In this document: in pieces, positions 35,704-45,136 of the stretch | Position numbering within the stretch: the stretch's first letter is position 1 | Layout: every line of letters begins with the position of its first letter | Source of the DNA: Massilia aurea | GTDB lineage: Bacteria; Pseudomonadota; Gammaproteobacteria; Burkholderiales; Burkholderiaceae_D | Direction of reading: 5' to 3' | Length of the DNA: 64,000 nt | Assembly (NCBI RefSeq): GCF_024753205.1 | Contig: NZ_JANUGZ010000001.1 | Coordinates: forward strand, 62,001 to 126,000 | The notes under the pieces: generated by a model | The model's database searches: none | The model's input: only the letters and a program-made list of their open reading frames with translations | What the model was told of the DNA's origin: nothing | Translations under genes and position numbers: made by a program

Positions 35704-36633
35704 GTGAAATATAAAGACTACTACCAGACCATGGGCGTTGCGCGCACTGCCAGTGCTGACGAGATCAAGCACGCGTACCGCAAGCTGGCACGCAAATTTC
35801 ACCCTGATGTCTCGAAGGATGCATCGGCCAAAGAGAAATTCCAGGCAATCGGCGAGGCGTATGCAGTCTTGAAAGATCCCGAAAAGCGCCTCGCTTACGA
35901 TGAGCTTGGCAAGGCGCCGGAAGACGCCGACGTTGCGCCACCGCCCGGATGGCAGAACAATTTCAGTACGGACGGGGCCGGCTTCGACGAGGCAGACCTT
36001 GCCGATCTGTTTGCCGCATTCGGACGTGGCGGGAGGGGTGGTCAAGCACGCCGGCCAGCGCCCGTCCGGGGCCAGGACGTGGATATTTCCGCACCCGTCA
36101 CGCTCGAGCAGATCCACAGCGGCGGTGAGATCGAAGTACGTGCGAATCTGCCCGAGTCCGATGCACGGGGCGTGCAGCACCTGGTCAGCCGGACGTTTCG
36201 CATCACGATCCCAGCCGGCGCGGCCAACGGTCAGCGGCTGCGCCTGGCAGGCAAGGGTGGTCCTGGCCACCGCGGCGGTCAGGCCGGCGACTTGTACGTC
36301 GCGCTGGCATTGATGCCGCACCCGTTATATCGCCTCAGCGGGCGCGATCTGTACATGGATTTGCCACTTGCTCCCTGGGAGGCCGTGCTGGGCGCAGCGG
36401 TTCGGATTCCAACACTGGACGGCCACGTCGAACTGACTGTAAAGGCAGGATCCACAGCGGGCCAGCAACTGCGCCTGGCCAAGCGTGGCTTGCGCGGGCC
36501 CGGCGGTGTTGCTGGTGCGCTTTATGCAGTCATCGTCATCAACGTCCCGTCGCAGGTCAGCGATGCCGAGCGCGCGCTGTACCAGCAACTGGCAGAGGCG
36601 TCCAAGTTTCAGGCCCGTGCCAACTTCGGCTAA
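35704..36633 (+). CDS. cbpA: DnaJ-class co-chaperone CbpA
   Basis: The 309-residue protein has an N-terminal J domain with HPD (AYRKLARKFHPDVS), a Gly-rich linker (AFGRGGRGG) and two C-terminal substrate-binding beta-domains without a zinc-finger region, which distinguishes CbpA from DnaJ. It works with DnaK and can bind DNA. The start is GTG at 35704 (VKYKDYYQTMGV). The modulator gene cbpM follows 12 bp later. Confidence 0.93.
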   Translation: MKYKDYYQTMGVARTASADEIKHAYRKLARKFHPDVSKDASAKEKFQAIGEAYAVLKDPEKRLAYDELGKAPEDADVAPPPGWQNNFSTDGAGFDEADLADLFAAFGRGGRGGQARRPAPVRGQDVDISAPVTLEQIHSGGEIEVRANLPESDARGVQHLVSRTFRITIPAGAANGQRLRLAGKGGPGHRGGQAGDLYVALALMPHPLYRLSGRDLYMDLPLAPWEAVLGAAVRIPTLDGHVELTVKAGSTAGQQLRLAKRGLRGPGGVAGALYAVIVINVPSQVSDAERALYQQLAEASKFQARANFG

Positions 36634-36645
36634 GGAGATTTACTC

Positions 36646-36999
36646 ATGTCCATGCAAGTGACTCATGCGGTCTGGCTTAACGATACGGCAGTATGCTCGA
36701 TTGATCATCTGGTTGAAGTATCCGGACTATCGTTGGATGACATCAGCAATCTGGTCGAGGATGGCGTGATCGCGCCAGCTGATGCGTCGAACCCGGGCGC
36801 CGGCTTCCACTCGGTGCACGTTCTCACCGTCAGGCAGGCGCGAAGGCTGCAGGATGACTTTGAACTGGACCGAAACGGTCTCGCGCTGGCATTGACGCTG
36901 CTGCGCCGTATCGAGTCTCTGGAACAGGCGCTGCACATGGCGCAATTGGGCCATGGGTTTGTTTTGCCGGTGGCCGGGGACTTGGTTGGGAAAGACTGA
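36646..36999 (+). CDS. cbpM: CbpA modulator CbpM
   Basis: The 117-residue MerR-like protein (SIDHLVEVSGLSLDDISNLV, then VRQARRLQDDFELDRNGLAL and a C-terminal coiled segment) matches CbpM, which binds the J domain of CbpA and inhibits it. It follows cbpA directly with AAGGAG before the ATG, the usual operon. Confidence 0.9.
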   Translation: MSMQVTHAVWLNDTAVCSIDHLVEVSGLSLDDISNLVEDGVIAPADASNPGAGFHSVHVLTVRQARRLQDDFELDRNGLALALTLLRRIESLEQALHMAQLGHGFVLPVAGDLVGKD

Positions 37000-37149
37000 C
37001 TGTATGGCTGACATGGCGCATATCTGGGTCAGCCCGCAGGCATCCAAGCAGAAATCTAAACACCGCATAATCTATATTATGTTAAATGCGCTATCGATAT
37101 GAACCAGACCAGATCGACGCAAACAAGAAGACCTCCCTATCCACCGAAT

Positions 37150-38016
37150 CTATGTTGCGGTCCAAAGCACCGCAGATGCGTCATCCGCTGACTTTACAGC
37201 GCTTACGCCAGTCCCTGCAGACGTCGACTCGTAGTCCCGCAACTTGTCGAGTTGCGACTGCAAGCCGAAGTCAATGCATGCCTCTGCCAGAGAAACATCC
37301 GTATGCAAACCGTACAGATCGACCAGTCGATAAAATCCATCCGTCATCACGAGCACATTCGCATCGTGCGACAGAGTAACGCTGCCCGTACGCACCTGGA
37401 ACGGCCCGTTCGGCTGAAGGCACAGCACACTGGGCGCCGGCGCCGTGTTTTGCGATTCGCGCCGTGCGCGCAGCATTGGCAACATGCGTTCACGCCGACG
37501 TACCGGATCGTCGACGCCTTCAGTCTTCAACGTGGCAATCCAGTCTTGCAAGATGGCTTCCTGGGGATTCACGAATGGATCCAGGTCGATACAGGTTGTG
37601 GGAGCCGTGTACAACAAGGTTTTGCAGTCACCAAGACTGTAGAGCATTGCGCGTGTGACGCCGTCGTGGTCCAGAATCTTTAACCAGGTCATCGCTGCAA
37701 TCGGCCACGCATATACCGGTACGTGCAGACCAGCTGCCAGATGCATGAACTGCGCTCTGACATCAGCGATCGCGAGCCAGACGCAATCCTGCTGGTTGCG
37801 CCCTGATGTCAGCGTTTTCTCCAGTGCCGCGGTAAAAGCATGGACAAACCATGCGACATCGCCCTGGCATTCATCGATGTAGTCGCAGTCCGCCACGGAT
37901 GAGCCGCCGTCAATCACGACAATGTCAGTCATTTCAGCAGACGTGAACACTGCGACGTGGTCATCATTGCGCTGTGAGCCACGATAGGCGCCGACGCTAA
38001 TGTGCTCAATTTTCAT
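37150..38016 (-). CDS. PP2C-like (PPM) protein phosphatase domain protein
   Basis: The 288-residue protein has the PPM metal-binding motifs in weak form: YRGSQRNDDHVAVF, VVIDGGSS, VLVMTDGFYRLVD and DDASAVLW. These suggest a cytoplasmic Ser/Thr phosphatase or a relative of it. No kinase is adjacent. It lies downstream of the two-partner-secretion operon on the same strand, with an operator-like inverted repeat 80-115 bp upstream of the start. Confidence 0.72.
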   Translation of the reverse strand: MKIEHISVGAYRGSQRNDDHVAVFTSAEMTDIVVIDGGSSVADCDYIDECQGDVAWFVHAFTAALEKTLTSGRNQQDCVWLAIADVRAQFMHLAAGLHVPVYAWPIAAMTWLKILDHDGVTRAMLYSLGDCKTLLYTAPTTCIDLDPFVNPQEAILQDWIATLKTEGVDDPVRRRERMLPMLRARRESQNTAPAPSVLCLQPNGPFQVRTGSVTLSHDANVLVMTDGFYRLVDLYGLHTDVSLAEACIDFGLQSQLDKLRDYESTSAGTGVSAVKSADDASAVLWTAT

Positions 38017-38097
38017 CAGGCAAGGTACATTTGGTCATTGCCTGAACTCTACCCCCGTCATATGCAGAGGACAAGCAGATACGATCACGCAATTTTC

Positions 38098-38130
38098 TAA
38101 CTCGACAATATATTCCCTAATGTCGAGTTA
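38098..38130. promoter_or_regulatory. Perfect 10-bp inverted repeat TAACTCGACA / TGTCGAGTTA
   Basis: The arms (38098-38107 and 38121-38130) are 13 bp apart between tpsB and the phosphatase gene. No T run follows, so an operator for the phosphatase gene is more likely than a terminator. Confidence 0.5.
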
Positions 38131-38198
38131 AACTGATGACTCCGGTTGACCGGCATTGGCCGCTCTGCTGCAGCGTCGCCTCTGCGCCAAAGCCCTGT

Positions 38199-39905
38199 TC
38201 AGTACGCCTTGCTCGCGACGAACCAGGTGCGCACGGAAGCTTGTGGTGCAACCAACGGCGATTTGCCGCCGATGGGCGTTGCAGCCGACAAACTGGCGCG
38301 CCACCCGTCTGGACCGACCCAGGAAAGGCCAATGCCTGCGCCTGAGAGCGTGGCGCGGTTCTCGCCGCGGCTCCAGGCATCGCGATTGATCCTGGTACGA
38401 ACGCTTTCAACGAAGGCCGTTGCCTCCCAGCGGCCAGCCGCAAACAGGCCCAGGTCGTGGCGTAGCTCGACTGTCGCGAAGTAACCGGTGTCCGCTGATA
38501 ACGCGCCGATGTCATAGGCGCGCATGGTGTATGGACCACCGATGCTCAACTTCTCCGCTGAATCGAGGTTGGCGTCGCTCCACTGCCCCGCCAGATTAAG
38601 GTAGAACATCGTACCGGGCGTCACGGCCTGGATTCTGGAGAAATTGGCATTCCATTTCGCGTATCTGCCTTCCGTACGGGCGGACCCGGCATCGGCAACG
38701 CGCGCAGTGAGGTCCTGGAAATTGACGTCACCGGCAGTCCACGACACACTCCAGCGGTTCGCGCCGCCGCCCAGGAAATCATCGCGCAGGTCGCCGTTCA
38801 GGCTCAGGACCCAGTTCGTGAGGTCACGGTCGGTACGCACCCCGCTCAGGTCTATCCGGTCACGCAACTGCTTGTCATCGTACTGCAGCTCGACGTACAC
38901 GTTGGCCTGCCTGGCGCGGACCAACGGATGCCTGATCCACGCGCTGGCGACATCCGCCGTACCGTTGGCGTCCAGTGCACGCACCTGATCGCCCAGCTTG
39001 TAGCGCACCGCCGAATATGCCAGTCCGGCACGGGTGCCTGCACCGTTGACCAGAGTGTCGTAGCTCATGCGGCCGTATTTCATGCGCTTACCGGTGCTGA
39101 CCACGGTCGCAGTCAAGATGTCGCCCCGGTGCAGCGGATTGACCAGGTCGACCGAGCCGCTCAGGCGTGTCCGACCGATGTAGCGGTTGCCCGCGTTGTC
39201 CAGTGCCAGATTGGCAAAGGCGGCAGGATTGTGGCTCGTGATGATGTCGAGATCGGAGGTGCCGATGTCGGTGCCCGGCTTGAGGATCGCGTTCACGCCG
39301 ACGCCTGGAATGTCCGAGAGCAGCAACAGCGTGCGGTCGAGGCCCCGCTCGCCGATGTCCTGTCCGGTCTGTAACGCCGCCGTGGTTGCCTCCAGCAGCG
39401 GATTGCTCACCTGGCTGCGATTGTTCACACGCACCGCACCGTAGCGTGCTTCCAGAACCTGAATTGTCACGCTGGCCCCGGCAACCGTCTGGACCGGTAT
39501 CGCGGCCCGGCTCAGCGGGAAGCCGTTGCGCTGGTAGTAGGCAGTAATGCGCGCAGCCAGTGCTTCTAGCTGCGGCAAGGTCATGCTCGTGCCTTCAGCC
39601 GCGGACACCAGCGCATGCAAGGTCTCTGTGGAAAATGCGGTGTTACCGATAATGCGGATGGTGTCGACCTTGAACGGCGCTGATGCTGACAGGCCGCCCT
39701 TTGCTACCGGGGCAACCTGCACGGTCGGGCCTTTGGTTGATAACGCCGGTGGCAGTGCGGGTTGCACCTGCTGCAGGATCGTGCCGGAATTGGGCACACC
39801 CTGCTGCGTCTGCGCATCGACCTGGAGCGATGCCATCGCGAGCGCAGCGACGAGAGGTTTCAACATCATGCGTCCCTTGGAAACAGATTTCATGCAAGTG
39901 TTCAT
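38199..39905 (-). CDS. TpsB outer-membrane transporter (ShlB/FhaC/HecB family)
   Basis: The protein has up to 568 residues. A signal peptide (ending LQVDAQ), two POTRA domains (about 65-230, starting FKVDTIRIIGNTAFS) and a 16-strand beta-barrel are visible, with the conserved loop VRLRY-type element less clear. It should export the adjacent TpsA protein across the outer membrane. ATG 39905 overlaps the tpsA stop; ATG 39869 has a better ribosome binding site (AAGGGA) and is a possible true start. It ends in Tyr rather than the more usual Phe. Confidence 0.88.
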   Translation of the reverse strand: MNTCMKSVSKGRMMLKPLVAALAMASLQVDAQTQQGVPNSGTILQQVQPALPPALSTKGPTVQVAPVAKGGLSASAPFKVDTIRIIGNTAFSTETLHALVSAAEGTSMTLPQLEALAARITAYYQRNGFPLSRAAIPVQTVAGASVTIQVLEARYGAVRVNNRSQVSNPLLEATTAALQTGQDIGERGLDRTLLLLSDIPGVGVNAILKPGTDIGTSDLDIITSHNPAAFANLALDNAGNRYIGRTRLSGSVDLVNPLHRGDILTATVVSTGKRMKYGRMSYDTLVNGAGTRAGLAYSAVRYKLGDQVRALDANGTADVASAWIRHPLVRARQANVYVELQYDDKQLRDRIDLSGVRTDRDLTNWVLSLNGDLRDDFLGGGANRWSVSWTAGDVNFQDLTARVADAGSARTEGRYAKWNANFSRIQAVTPGTMFYLNLAGQWSDANLDSAEKLSIGGPYTMRAYDIGALSADTGYFATVELRHDLGLFAAGRWEATAFVESVRTRINRDAWSRGENRATLSGAGIGLSWVGPDGWRASLSAATPIGGKSPLVAPQASVRTWFVASKAY

Positions 39906-42900
39906 TCAGTAGCGACGGACGCCAAAGGCGGCAGCAGCATGCCGCCATTCTGGATCTGGAGGCGCGGCGCCCCCACCCCGGCCCCGACCGTCGTGATGAT
40001 CGACGGCACTGGCGCATCCCGGTCTGCTTGCGCCGCGGGCGCTGCCTTGCCATCGTCCGATGACACTTGCAGCGTGGACGACAGACGAAGCGCGCCAGGA
40101 CGGGCGCCCGCTTGCGGTGGCAAGACCATCGACTGTACCTGCGCCAGAATCGTGCGCACCTGCTCCGGCGCCTGCACTTCCGGCGTGACCGGCGTGACTG
40201 GCGGTGCGATCTGTACCGGCGGTTGCACCGGCGGATTGGGCTGTATCGGCGGTTGCACCGGCGGATTGGGCTGTATCGGCGGTTGCACCGGTGGATTGGG
40301 CTGTGTTGGCGGTTGCACCGGCGCTGCGGTAATGCTGGCGAACGCGGTCGTCTGGTCGGTGGCAATGTCGTAGTTGCCAATGTCGGGACCACCATAGGTA
40401 TTGGTCAGTCTGACCACCTTGCCGGTGCCGACGCCGGCATCGTCGAAAGCGCCGAGCGAGGCGACAGTGAGCCGATCCGTGCCGAACAGGCCCGCGAACA
40501 CCACGCCCCTGGTGTCGGCGGTCGCTGCGGTCGTACCGTCGAATACCTTATCGCTGGCTACGATACCCGAGACGTTGATACTCGCCCTGGTAATGTCGGC
40601 GCTCAGACTATCCAGGCTGACAAGGTTATAGTTACCGGCATCGGTCCCCGAAAGCGTGTAGCCGGACACTGTCACACGCTTCGCACTGCCCGCGTTCTTG
40701 TCCAAGAACGCGCCGACACCGACGCCGCCGAGCGTCACGACGTCTGCGCCGATCGGACGGACGAAGGCGGTGCCCGACAGCGTGGCGGTGGTGGTGCCGT
40801 CATAGCTGCGGTTGCGCGCCGACAGGCCGGATAGCGCAAGGTCGGCTTTGCCGATATCGGCGCTCAAGCCACCCGGTTGCACCAGCGTGTAGTTGCCGGC
40901 GTCCGCACCGCCGAGGGTGTATCCGCTGACGGCGACCGCCTTGCCTGTGCCGGCGTTCTTGTCGGCGAAGTTGCCGCTGGCGTTGCCATTCACCGCGACC
41001 AGGTCAGCGCCGAATGCAGCCACGGACGCGCTGCCGGACAGCGTTGCGGTGGTTGTGCCGTCATATGTCTTGTTGTTGGCGGTGATGCCGGTCACGGTCA
41101 GACTCGCTTTGCCGATATCGGCGTTCAGCCCGATCGGCTGCGCGATCATGTAGTTGCCTGCGTCGGCGCCGTCCAGCGAATAGCCACTGACCGTCACCGC
41201 CCTGCCCGCACCGGCGTTCTTGCTCGCGAAGCTGGCCGTTGCCGTGCCCGACAGGCTCACGGCGTCGCCGCCCAATGGCGTCACGGTCGCGGTGCCGGAC
41301 AGGGTCGCCGCCGTGGTGCCATCATAGATCTTGTTGTTCGCGAACACGCCGCCGACGACGAGACCGGCCTTGAAGATCGTGGCGGACAGGCCGCCCACCT
41401 GGAGCAGATCGTAGTTGCCGGCATCCGCGCCGAAAAGCACGAAGCCGCTGACGTTGGCCGCCTTGTTACTGCCCGCATTCCTGTCAGCGAAGACCGCACT
41501 GCCGCTGCCGCTCAATGCAACCTGGTCAGTACCAAAAGGCGTCACGCCTGCAGTGCCGGACAGGGTCGCAGTGGTGGTGCCGTCGTAGATCTTGTCGCTG
41601 ACCGACACGCCGGTCAGCTGCAGGCTGGCCTTGTCGATGGTGGCAGTCAGGCCACTTGGCTGCACGACGTTGTAGTTGCCCGCGTCGGCGCCGGTCAAGG
41701 TGTAACCAACGACATTCACCAGCTTGCCGTTGCCGGCGTTCTTGTCGGCAAAGCTGGCCATGCCGGCGCCCCCGACCACGACCACGTCGCTGCCGAATGC
41801 GGCCACGGTGCCATTGCCCGAGAGCGTCGCTGCGGTCGTGCCGTCATAGGTCTTGTTGTTTGCGGTGATGCCGCTTACGGCGAGGTCGGCCTTGGCAATG
41901 TCGGCGTTCAGGCCGGTTGGCTGCGCAATATTGTAGTTGCCGGCATCGGCGCCGCTCAGCGAATAGCCGCTGACCGTCACCGCCCTGCCCGCGCCGGCGT
42001 TCTTGCTCAGGAAGCCCGCCGTCGCGGTGCCGGCCAGGGTCACCGCATCGCTGCCGAACGGCGTCACGGTCGCGGTACCGGACAGCGTCGCCGCCGTGGT
42101 GCCGTCGTAGTCCTTGTTGTTCGCGACCACACCGGCCACGGTAAGATCGGCCTTGCCGATATTCGCGCTCAAGCCGCCCACTTGCAGCAGGTTATAGTTG
42201 CCCGCGTCCGCGCCGGCAAGCACGAAGCCGCTGACGTTTGCGGACTTGTTACTCCCGGCGTTCTTGTCGGCAAAGACTGCGCTGCCGCTGCCTGACAGGG
42301 ACACGTCATCAAGGCCAAGGGGCGTCACGCTCGCACTGCCGGACAGGGTCGCCGCCGTGGTGCCGTCGTAGACCTTGTCGCTGACCGACACGCCCGTCAG
42401 CTGCAGGCTGGCCTTGTCGATGGTGGCGACAAGGCCAGTTGGCTGCACGACGTTGTAGTTGCCCGCGTCGGCGCCGTTCAGGGTGTAGCCGAAGACATTC
42501 ACCAGTTTACCGTTACCGGCGTTCTTGTTTGCGAAGCTGGCGCTGCCGGTCCCGCTCACCGTCACGGCGTCGGCGCCAAAGGCCGCCACCGTCGCACTAC
42601 CCGACAGGGTCGCGACAGTCGTGCCGTCATAGATCTTGTTGCTTGCGGTGACGCCGGTCACGACCAGATTGGCTTTGCCAATATTGGCCGACAGACCGGT
42701 CGGCTGCCGGATCGTGTAGTTGGCTGCGTCAACGCCGCTCAGGGTATAGCCGCTGACGGTGACGGCTTTGGCGTTGCCGGCGTTCTTGTCGCCGAAGGCC
42801 GCGCTGCCGCTGCCACTCACCGACACGACATCGCTGGCGAACGCATTGACGGCCGCAGTACCCGACAGGGTGCCGGCAGTGGTGCCGTCGTAGGTCTTGT

Positions 42901-45094
42901 TGTTGGCAGTCACACCGTACACGGTGATGTCGGCCCTGGCGATCGTCGCGGTTTTGTTATCCAGGCCGTTGATGGCGTAGGCGTTGGCGTTGGCGCCGAC
43001 CAGGCCGATGCCACTGATGGTTACCGGCTTGTTCGAACCTGCATTCTTGTTCTGGAAATTGGCCGTTGCCTGGCTGGTGTCGATGGTGATGTCGCCGGGT
43101 GCGCCGCCCAGGATCGTCAAACCGTTCAGGCTCGCGGTGGTGGTGCCGTCATAGGTCTTGCTGCCGACGTTTGCTGCGAAGTTGACGAGCATGAACGTAT
43201 TGAGCGTGCCAGGGTTTCCCAGGTTGTACGCGTTGTAGTCGGTCGCAATCCACGTGCCGTTACCATCCCGTTCAGGGTTGTAGAAGATGTCGATCGTGCT
43301 GGCGCTGTCCGCGTAGATATACGAGTAACCCGGATCGTCGAATCTGACGGTGCCCATCCCCCTGCCAGCGTTGTCGGTACGCAGGACGACTTTTCCGCCC
43401 CCCTGCACCTCGATCACACCACCCACATCGCCAAAGCCCCCTGCAGTTGTCGCATTGCGCGTGGTCACGAAACGGATATCGCGATAGGCACTCAGCGTCA
43501 GGGTCTTCGTGCTGATCCAGTTGTAAATACGGCCGCCATCGTCGAAATCGGCCACGCCCCCGATCGCATCGAGGATATTGATATCGCCCTGGCCGCTGCT
43601 GCCGTTCGTGCAGGCGACACCAGTGCAGTCGGGCAGCGAAGCGGTCGTCTTGATGGTGACGTCGGTGGTATTGAGCGCTCTCGTCAGTGCCACAGAGTCG
43701 ACATCGATATTGACCGAAGAATCCCATGAGCTACGGTTGCCGATGGTGATGTCGGCCGGATCCAGAAGCCAGCTGCCGGTCGTTCCGCGGGCGGCCGAGG
43801 TATCGACCGCGGCGGACTTGCTGACCTTGAGCACATGGCCCGAGGTTTCCACCTGACCGCCATCACCTGCCTGCGCGCCACCACGGGCGCTGATGCTGCC
43901 ATCGAACCGGGTGGTGTCATTCGACCAGACCGCTACTTGTCCTCCATTGCCGCGCGTGATCGCGTCCGCTTGAATCGTGCTTCCGGCGGCCACATCGGTC
44001 GTCAGCGCATTCCGTTCGGGGCCGGCGCCAAGAAAGTTGCCGCCCACCAGAGTCGTACCACCGCCCGCGTCGCCCGACACATTGATCGTACTGCCGGCCG
44101 CGAGCGCGACGTGATCGCCCAGCACCTTGACCGTACCGCCCTGCTGGCCCGAAGCCAACCCCGACGCATCCAGCGTGCCGCCGTTACTGACCGTGCTCTG
44201 TTGCCCACCGCCGAGCACGATCGTGCCGTCGATGTTTTCCACGGTACGTGCCTGGATGATGCCGGTGTTGTTGACCACGCTGGCCAGCACGGCATCCTTC
44301 GCACCCGAGGTCAGGATCACGGCGCCGCCGTCGGCCTGGATCAAGCCGCCGTTTTCCACGAGATTATCGAGCGTGCTCCGGTTGACCTGCATGTTGACCA
44401 GGCTGTTGCCGGCGAACGACAAGGTCACGTCGCTGCCAGAGCCTAGTGCCACACGGCCCGTGGGCGTACCGATGATGCCGTGGTTGCTGACGCGGTTGCC
44501 GATAAAGGCGACGTACCCGCCATCGGGCGTCGTGATACTACCGCGATTGACGATGCTGCCGGTGCCGGCGCCGCTGAACCGGCGCGCCGCGCCATCGAGC
44601 GCAGCATCGTCAATGTCGAGCGTGGATGCAATCAGGCCGCCCACGTTGACCTGCGAACCGGCGCCGAACAGCACGCCGTTGGGGTTGATCAGGTAGACCT
44701 GGCCATTGGCATTGAGCTTGCCCATGAATTGGGTGCCATTGGTGTCGAAGATGCGATTGACCGCGATCGCACTGCTTGACGGCTGCACGACATTGACCGT
44801 CTCGCCGCCATTCGTGTTGAAGCTCTGCCACGTGAGCGAGAGGGTCTGACTGGACTGATTGATCGTTGTGGTATTGCCAGACTGGTGGATCGATCCGCTG
44901 CCAGCAGTTACCTGTCCGCCCGTGGGGCCCGCGTGTGCCAGCTGCGTTGCGACCGCCAGAGCGCTTGCAGCCAGCAGCTTGCGATTGGTCTTCTTGCCGC
45001 GGCCGCGCGCCGTCTCGGCGACCACGACCCACGTCTTGTGTACATGACTCCAGACGAGTCGGTAAATGCGATTGATTGAGGCGTGGCGGTCCAT
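39902..45094 (-). CDS. TpsA filamentous-haemagglutinin-type exoprotein with 11 YDG domains
   Basis: The 1730-residue protein begins with an extended signal peptide (INRIYRLVWSHVHKTWVVVA), cleaved near LAHA. The TPS secretion domain follows (about 60-330) with NPNGVLFGAGSQVNVGGLIA and the haemagglutinin-type NTNG motifs. From about residue 635 there are 11 tandem YDG-type beta-domains of about 87 residues (each with YDGTT...NAG...GYTLSGADAGNY). The C-terminus has Pro-rich 10-residue repeats. It is probably a surface adhesin. The ATG follows AGGGAA. tpsB follows with 4-bp overlap. Confidence 0.9.
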   Translation of the reverse strand: MDRHASINRIYRLVWSHVHKTWVVVAETARGRGKKTNRKLLAASALAVATQLAHAGPTGGQVTAGSGSIHQSGNTTTINQSSQTLSLTWQSFNTNGGETVNVVQPSSSAIAVNRIFDTNGTQFMGKLNANGQVYLINPNGVLFGAGSQVNVGGLIASTLDIDDAALDGAARRFSGAGTGSIVNRGSITTPDGGYVAFIGNRVSNHGIIGTPTGRVALGSGSDVTLSFAGNSLVNMQVNRSTLDNLVENGGLIQADGGAVILTSGAKDAVLASVVNNTGIIQARTVENIDGTIVLGGGQQSTVSNGGTLDASGLASGQQGGTVKVLGDHVALAAGSTINVSGDAGGGTTLVGGNFLGAGPERNALTTDVAAGSTIQADAITRGNGGQVAVWSNDTTRFDGSISARGGAQAGDGGQVETSGHVLKVSKSAAVDTSAARGTTGSWLLDPADITIGNRSSWDSSVNIDVDSVALTRALNTTDVTIKTTASLPDCTGVACTNGSSGQGDINILDAIGGVADFDDGGRIYNWISTKTLTLSAYRDIRFVTTRNATTAGGFGDVGGVIEVQGGGKVVLRTDNAGRGMGTVRFDDPGYSYIYADSASTIDIFYNPERDGNGTWIATDYNAYNLGNPGTLNTFMLVNFAANVGSKTYDGTTTASLNGLTILGGAPGDITIDTSQATANFQNKNAGSNKPVTISGIGLVGANANAYAINGLDNKTATIARADITVYGVTANNKTYDGTTAGTLSGTAAVNAFASDVVSVSGSGSAAFGDKNAGNAKAVTVSGYTLSGVDAANYTIRQPTGLSANIGKANLVVTGVTASNKIYDGTTVATLSGSATVAAFGADAVTVSGTGSASFANKNAGNGKLVNVFGYTLNGADAGNYNVVQPTGLVATIDKASLQLTGVSVSDKVYDGTTAATLSGSASVTPLGLDDVSLSGSGSAVFADKNAGSNKSANVSGFVLAGADAGNYNLLQVGGLSANIGKADLTVAGVVANNKDYDGTTAATLSGTATVTPFGSDAVTLAGTATAGFLSKNAGAGRAVTVSGYSLSGADAGNYNIAQPTGLNADIAKADLAVSGITANNKTYDGTTAATLSGNGTVAAFGSDVVVVGGAGMASFADKNAGNGKLVNVVGYTLTGADAGNYNVVQPSGLTATIDKASLQLTGVSVSDKIYDGTTTATLSGTAGVTPFGTDQVALSGSGSAVFADRNAGSNKAANVSGFVLFGADAGNYDLLQVGGLSATIFKAGLVVGGVFANNKIYDGTTAATLSGTATVTPLGGDAVSLSGTATASFASKNAGAGRAVTVSGYSLDGADAGNYMIAQPIGLNADIGKASLTVTGITANNKTYDGTTTATLSGSASVAAFGADLVAVNGNASGNFADKNAGTGKAVAVSGYTLGGADAGNYTLVQPGGLSADIGKADLALSGLSARNRSYDGTTTATLSGTAFVRPIGADVVTLGGVGVGAFLDKNAGSAKRVTVSGYTLSGTDAGNYNLVSLDSLSADITRASINVSGIVASDKVFDGTTAATADTRGVVFAGLFGTDRLTVASLGAFDDAGVGTGKVVRLTNTYGGPDIGNYDIATDQTTAFASITAAPVQPPTQPNPPVQPPIQPNPPVQPPIQPNPPVQPPVQIAPPVTPVTPEVQAPEQVRTILAQVQSMVLPPQAGARPGALRLSSTLQVSSDDGKAAPAAQADRDAPVPSIITTVGAGVGAPRLQIQNGGMLLPPLASVATE
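40218..40325 (-). repeat. 30-bp tandem repeats coding the Pro-rich linker of TpsA
   Basis: Three near-identical 30-bp units and a partial fourth encode a PPIQPNPPVQ-type repeat. Two units are exact copies. The copy number is likely to vary between strains. Confidence 0.9.
40330..43190 (-). repeat. Array of 11 YDG-domain coding repeats with a three-unit super-repeat
   Basis: Units are about 261 bp (87 residues). Units 3-5 and 6-8 correspond in order: for example the segment at 42419 recurs at 41636, a 783-bp offset equal to three units. This indicates duplication of a block of three domains. Confidence 0.85.
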
Positions 45095-45136
45095 TTGGTT
45101 CCCTGTAGGGCGATGGTTCTGACTAGTTGGCGCGAT

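Noticed and set aside
40330..43190. Regular repeats as a CRISPR array
   Set aside because: The units are about 261 bp, in frame and code YDG domains. There are no spacers of constant length and no cas genes.
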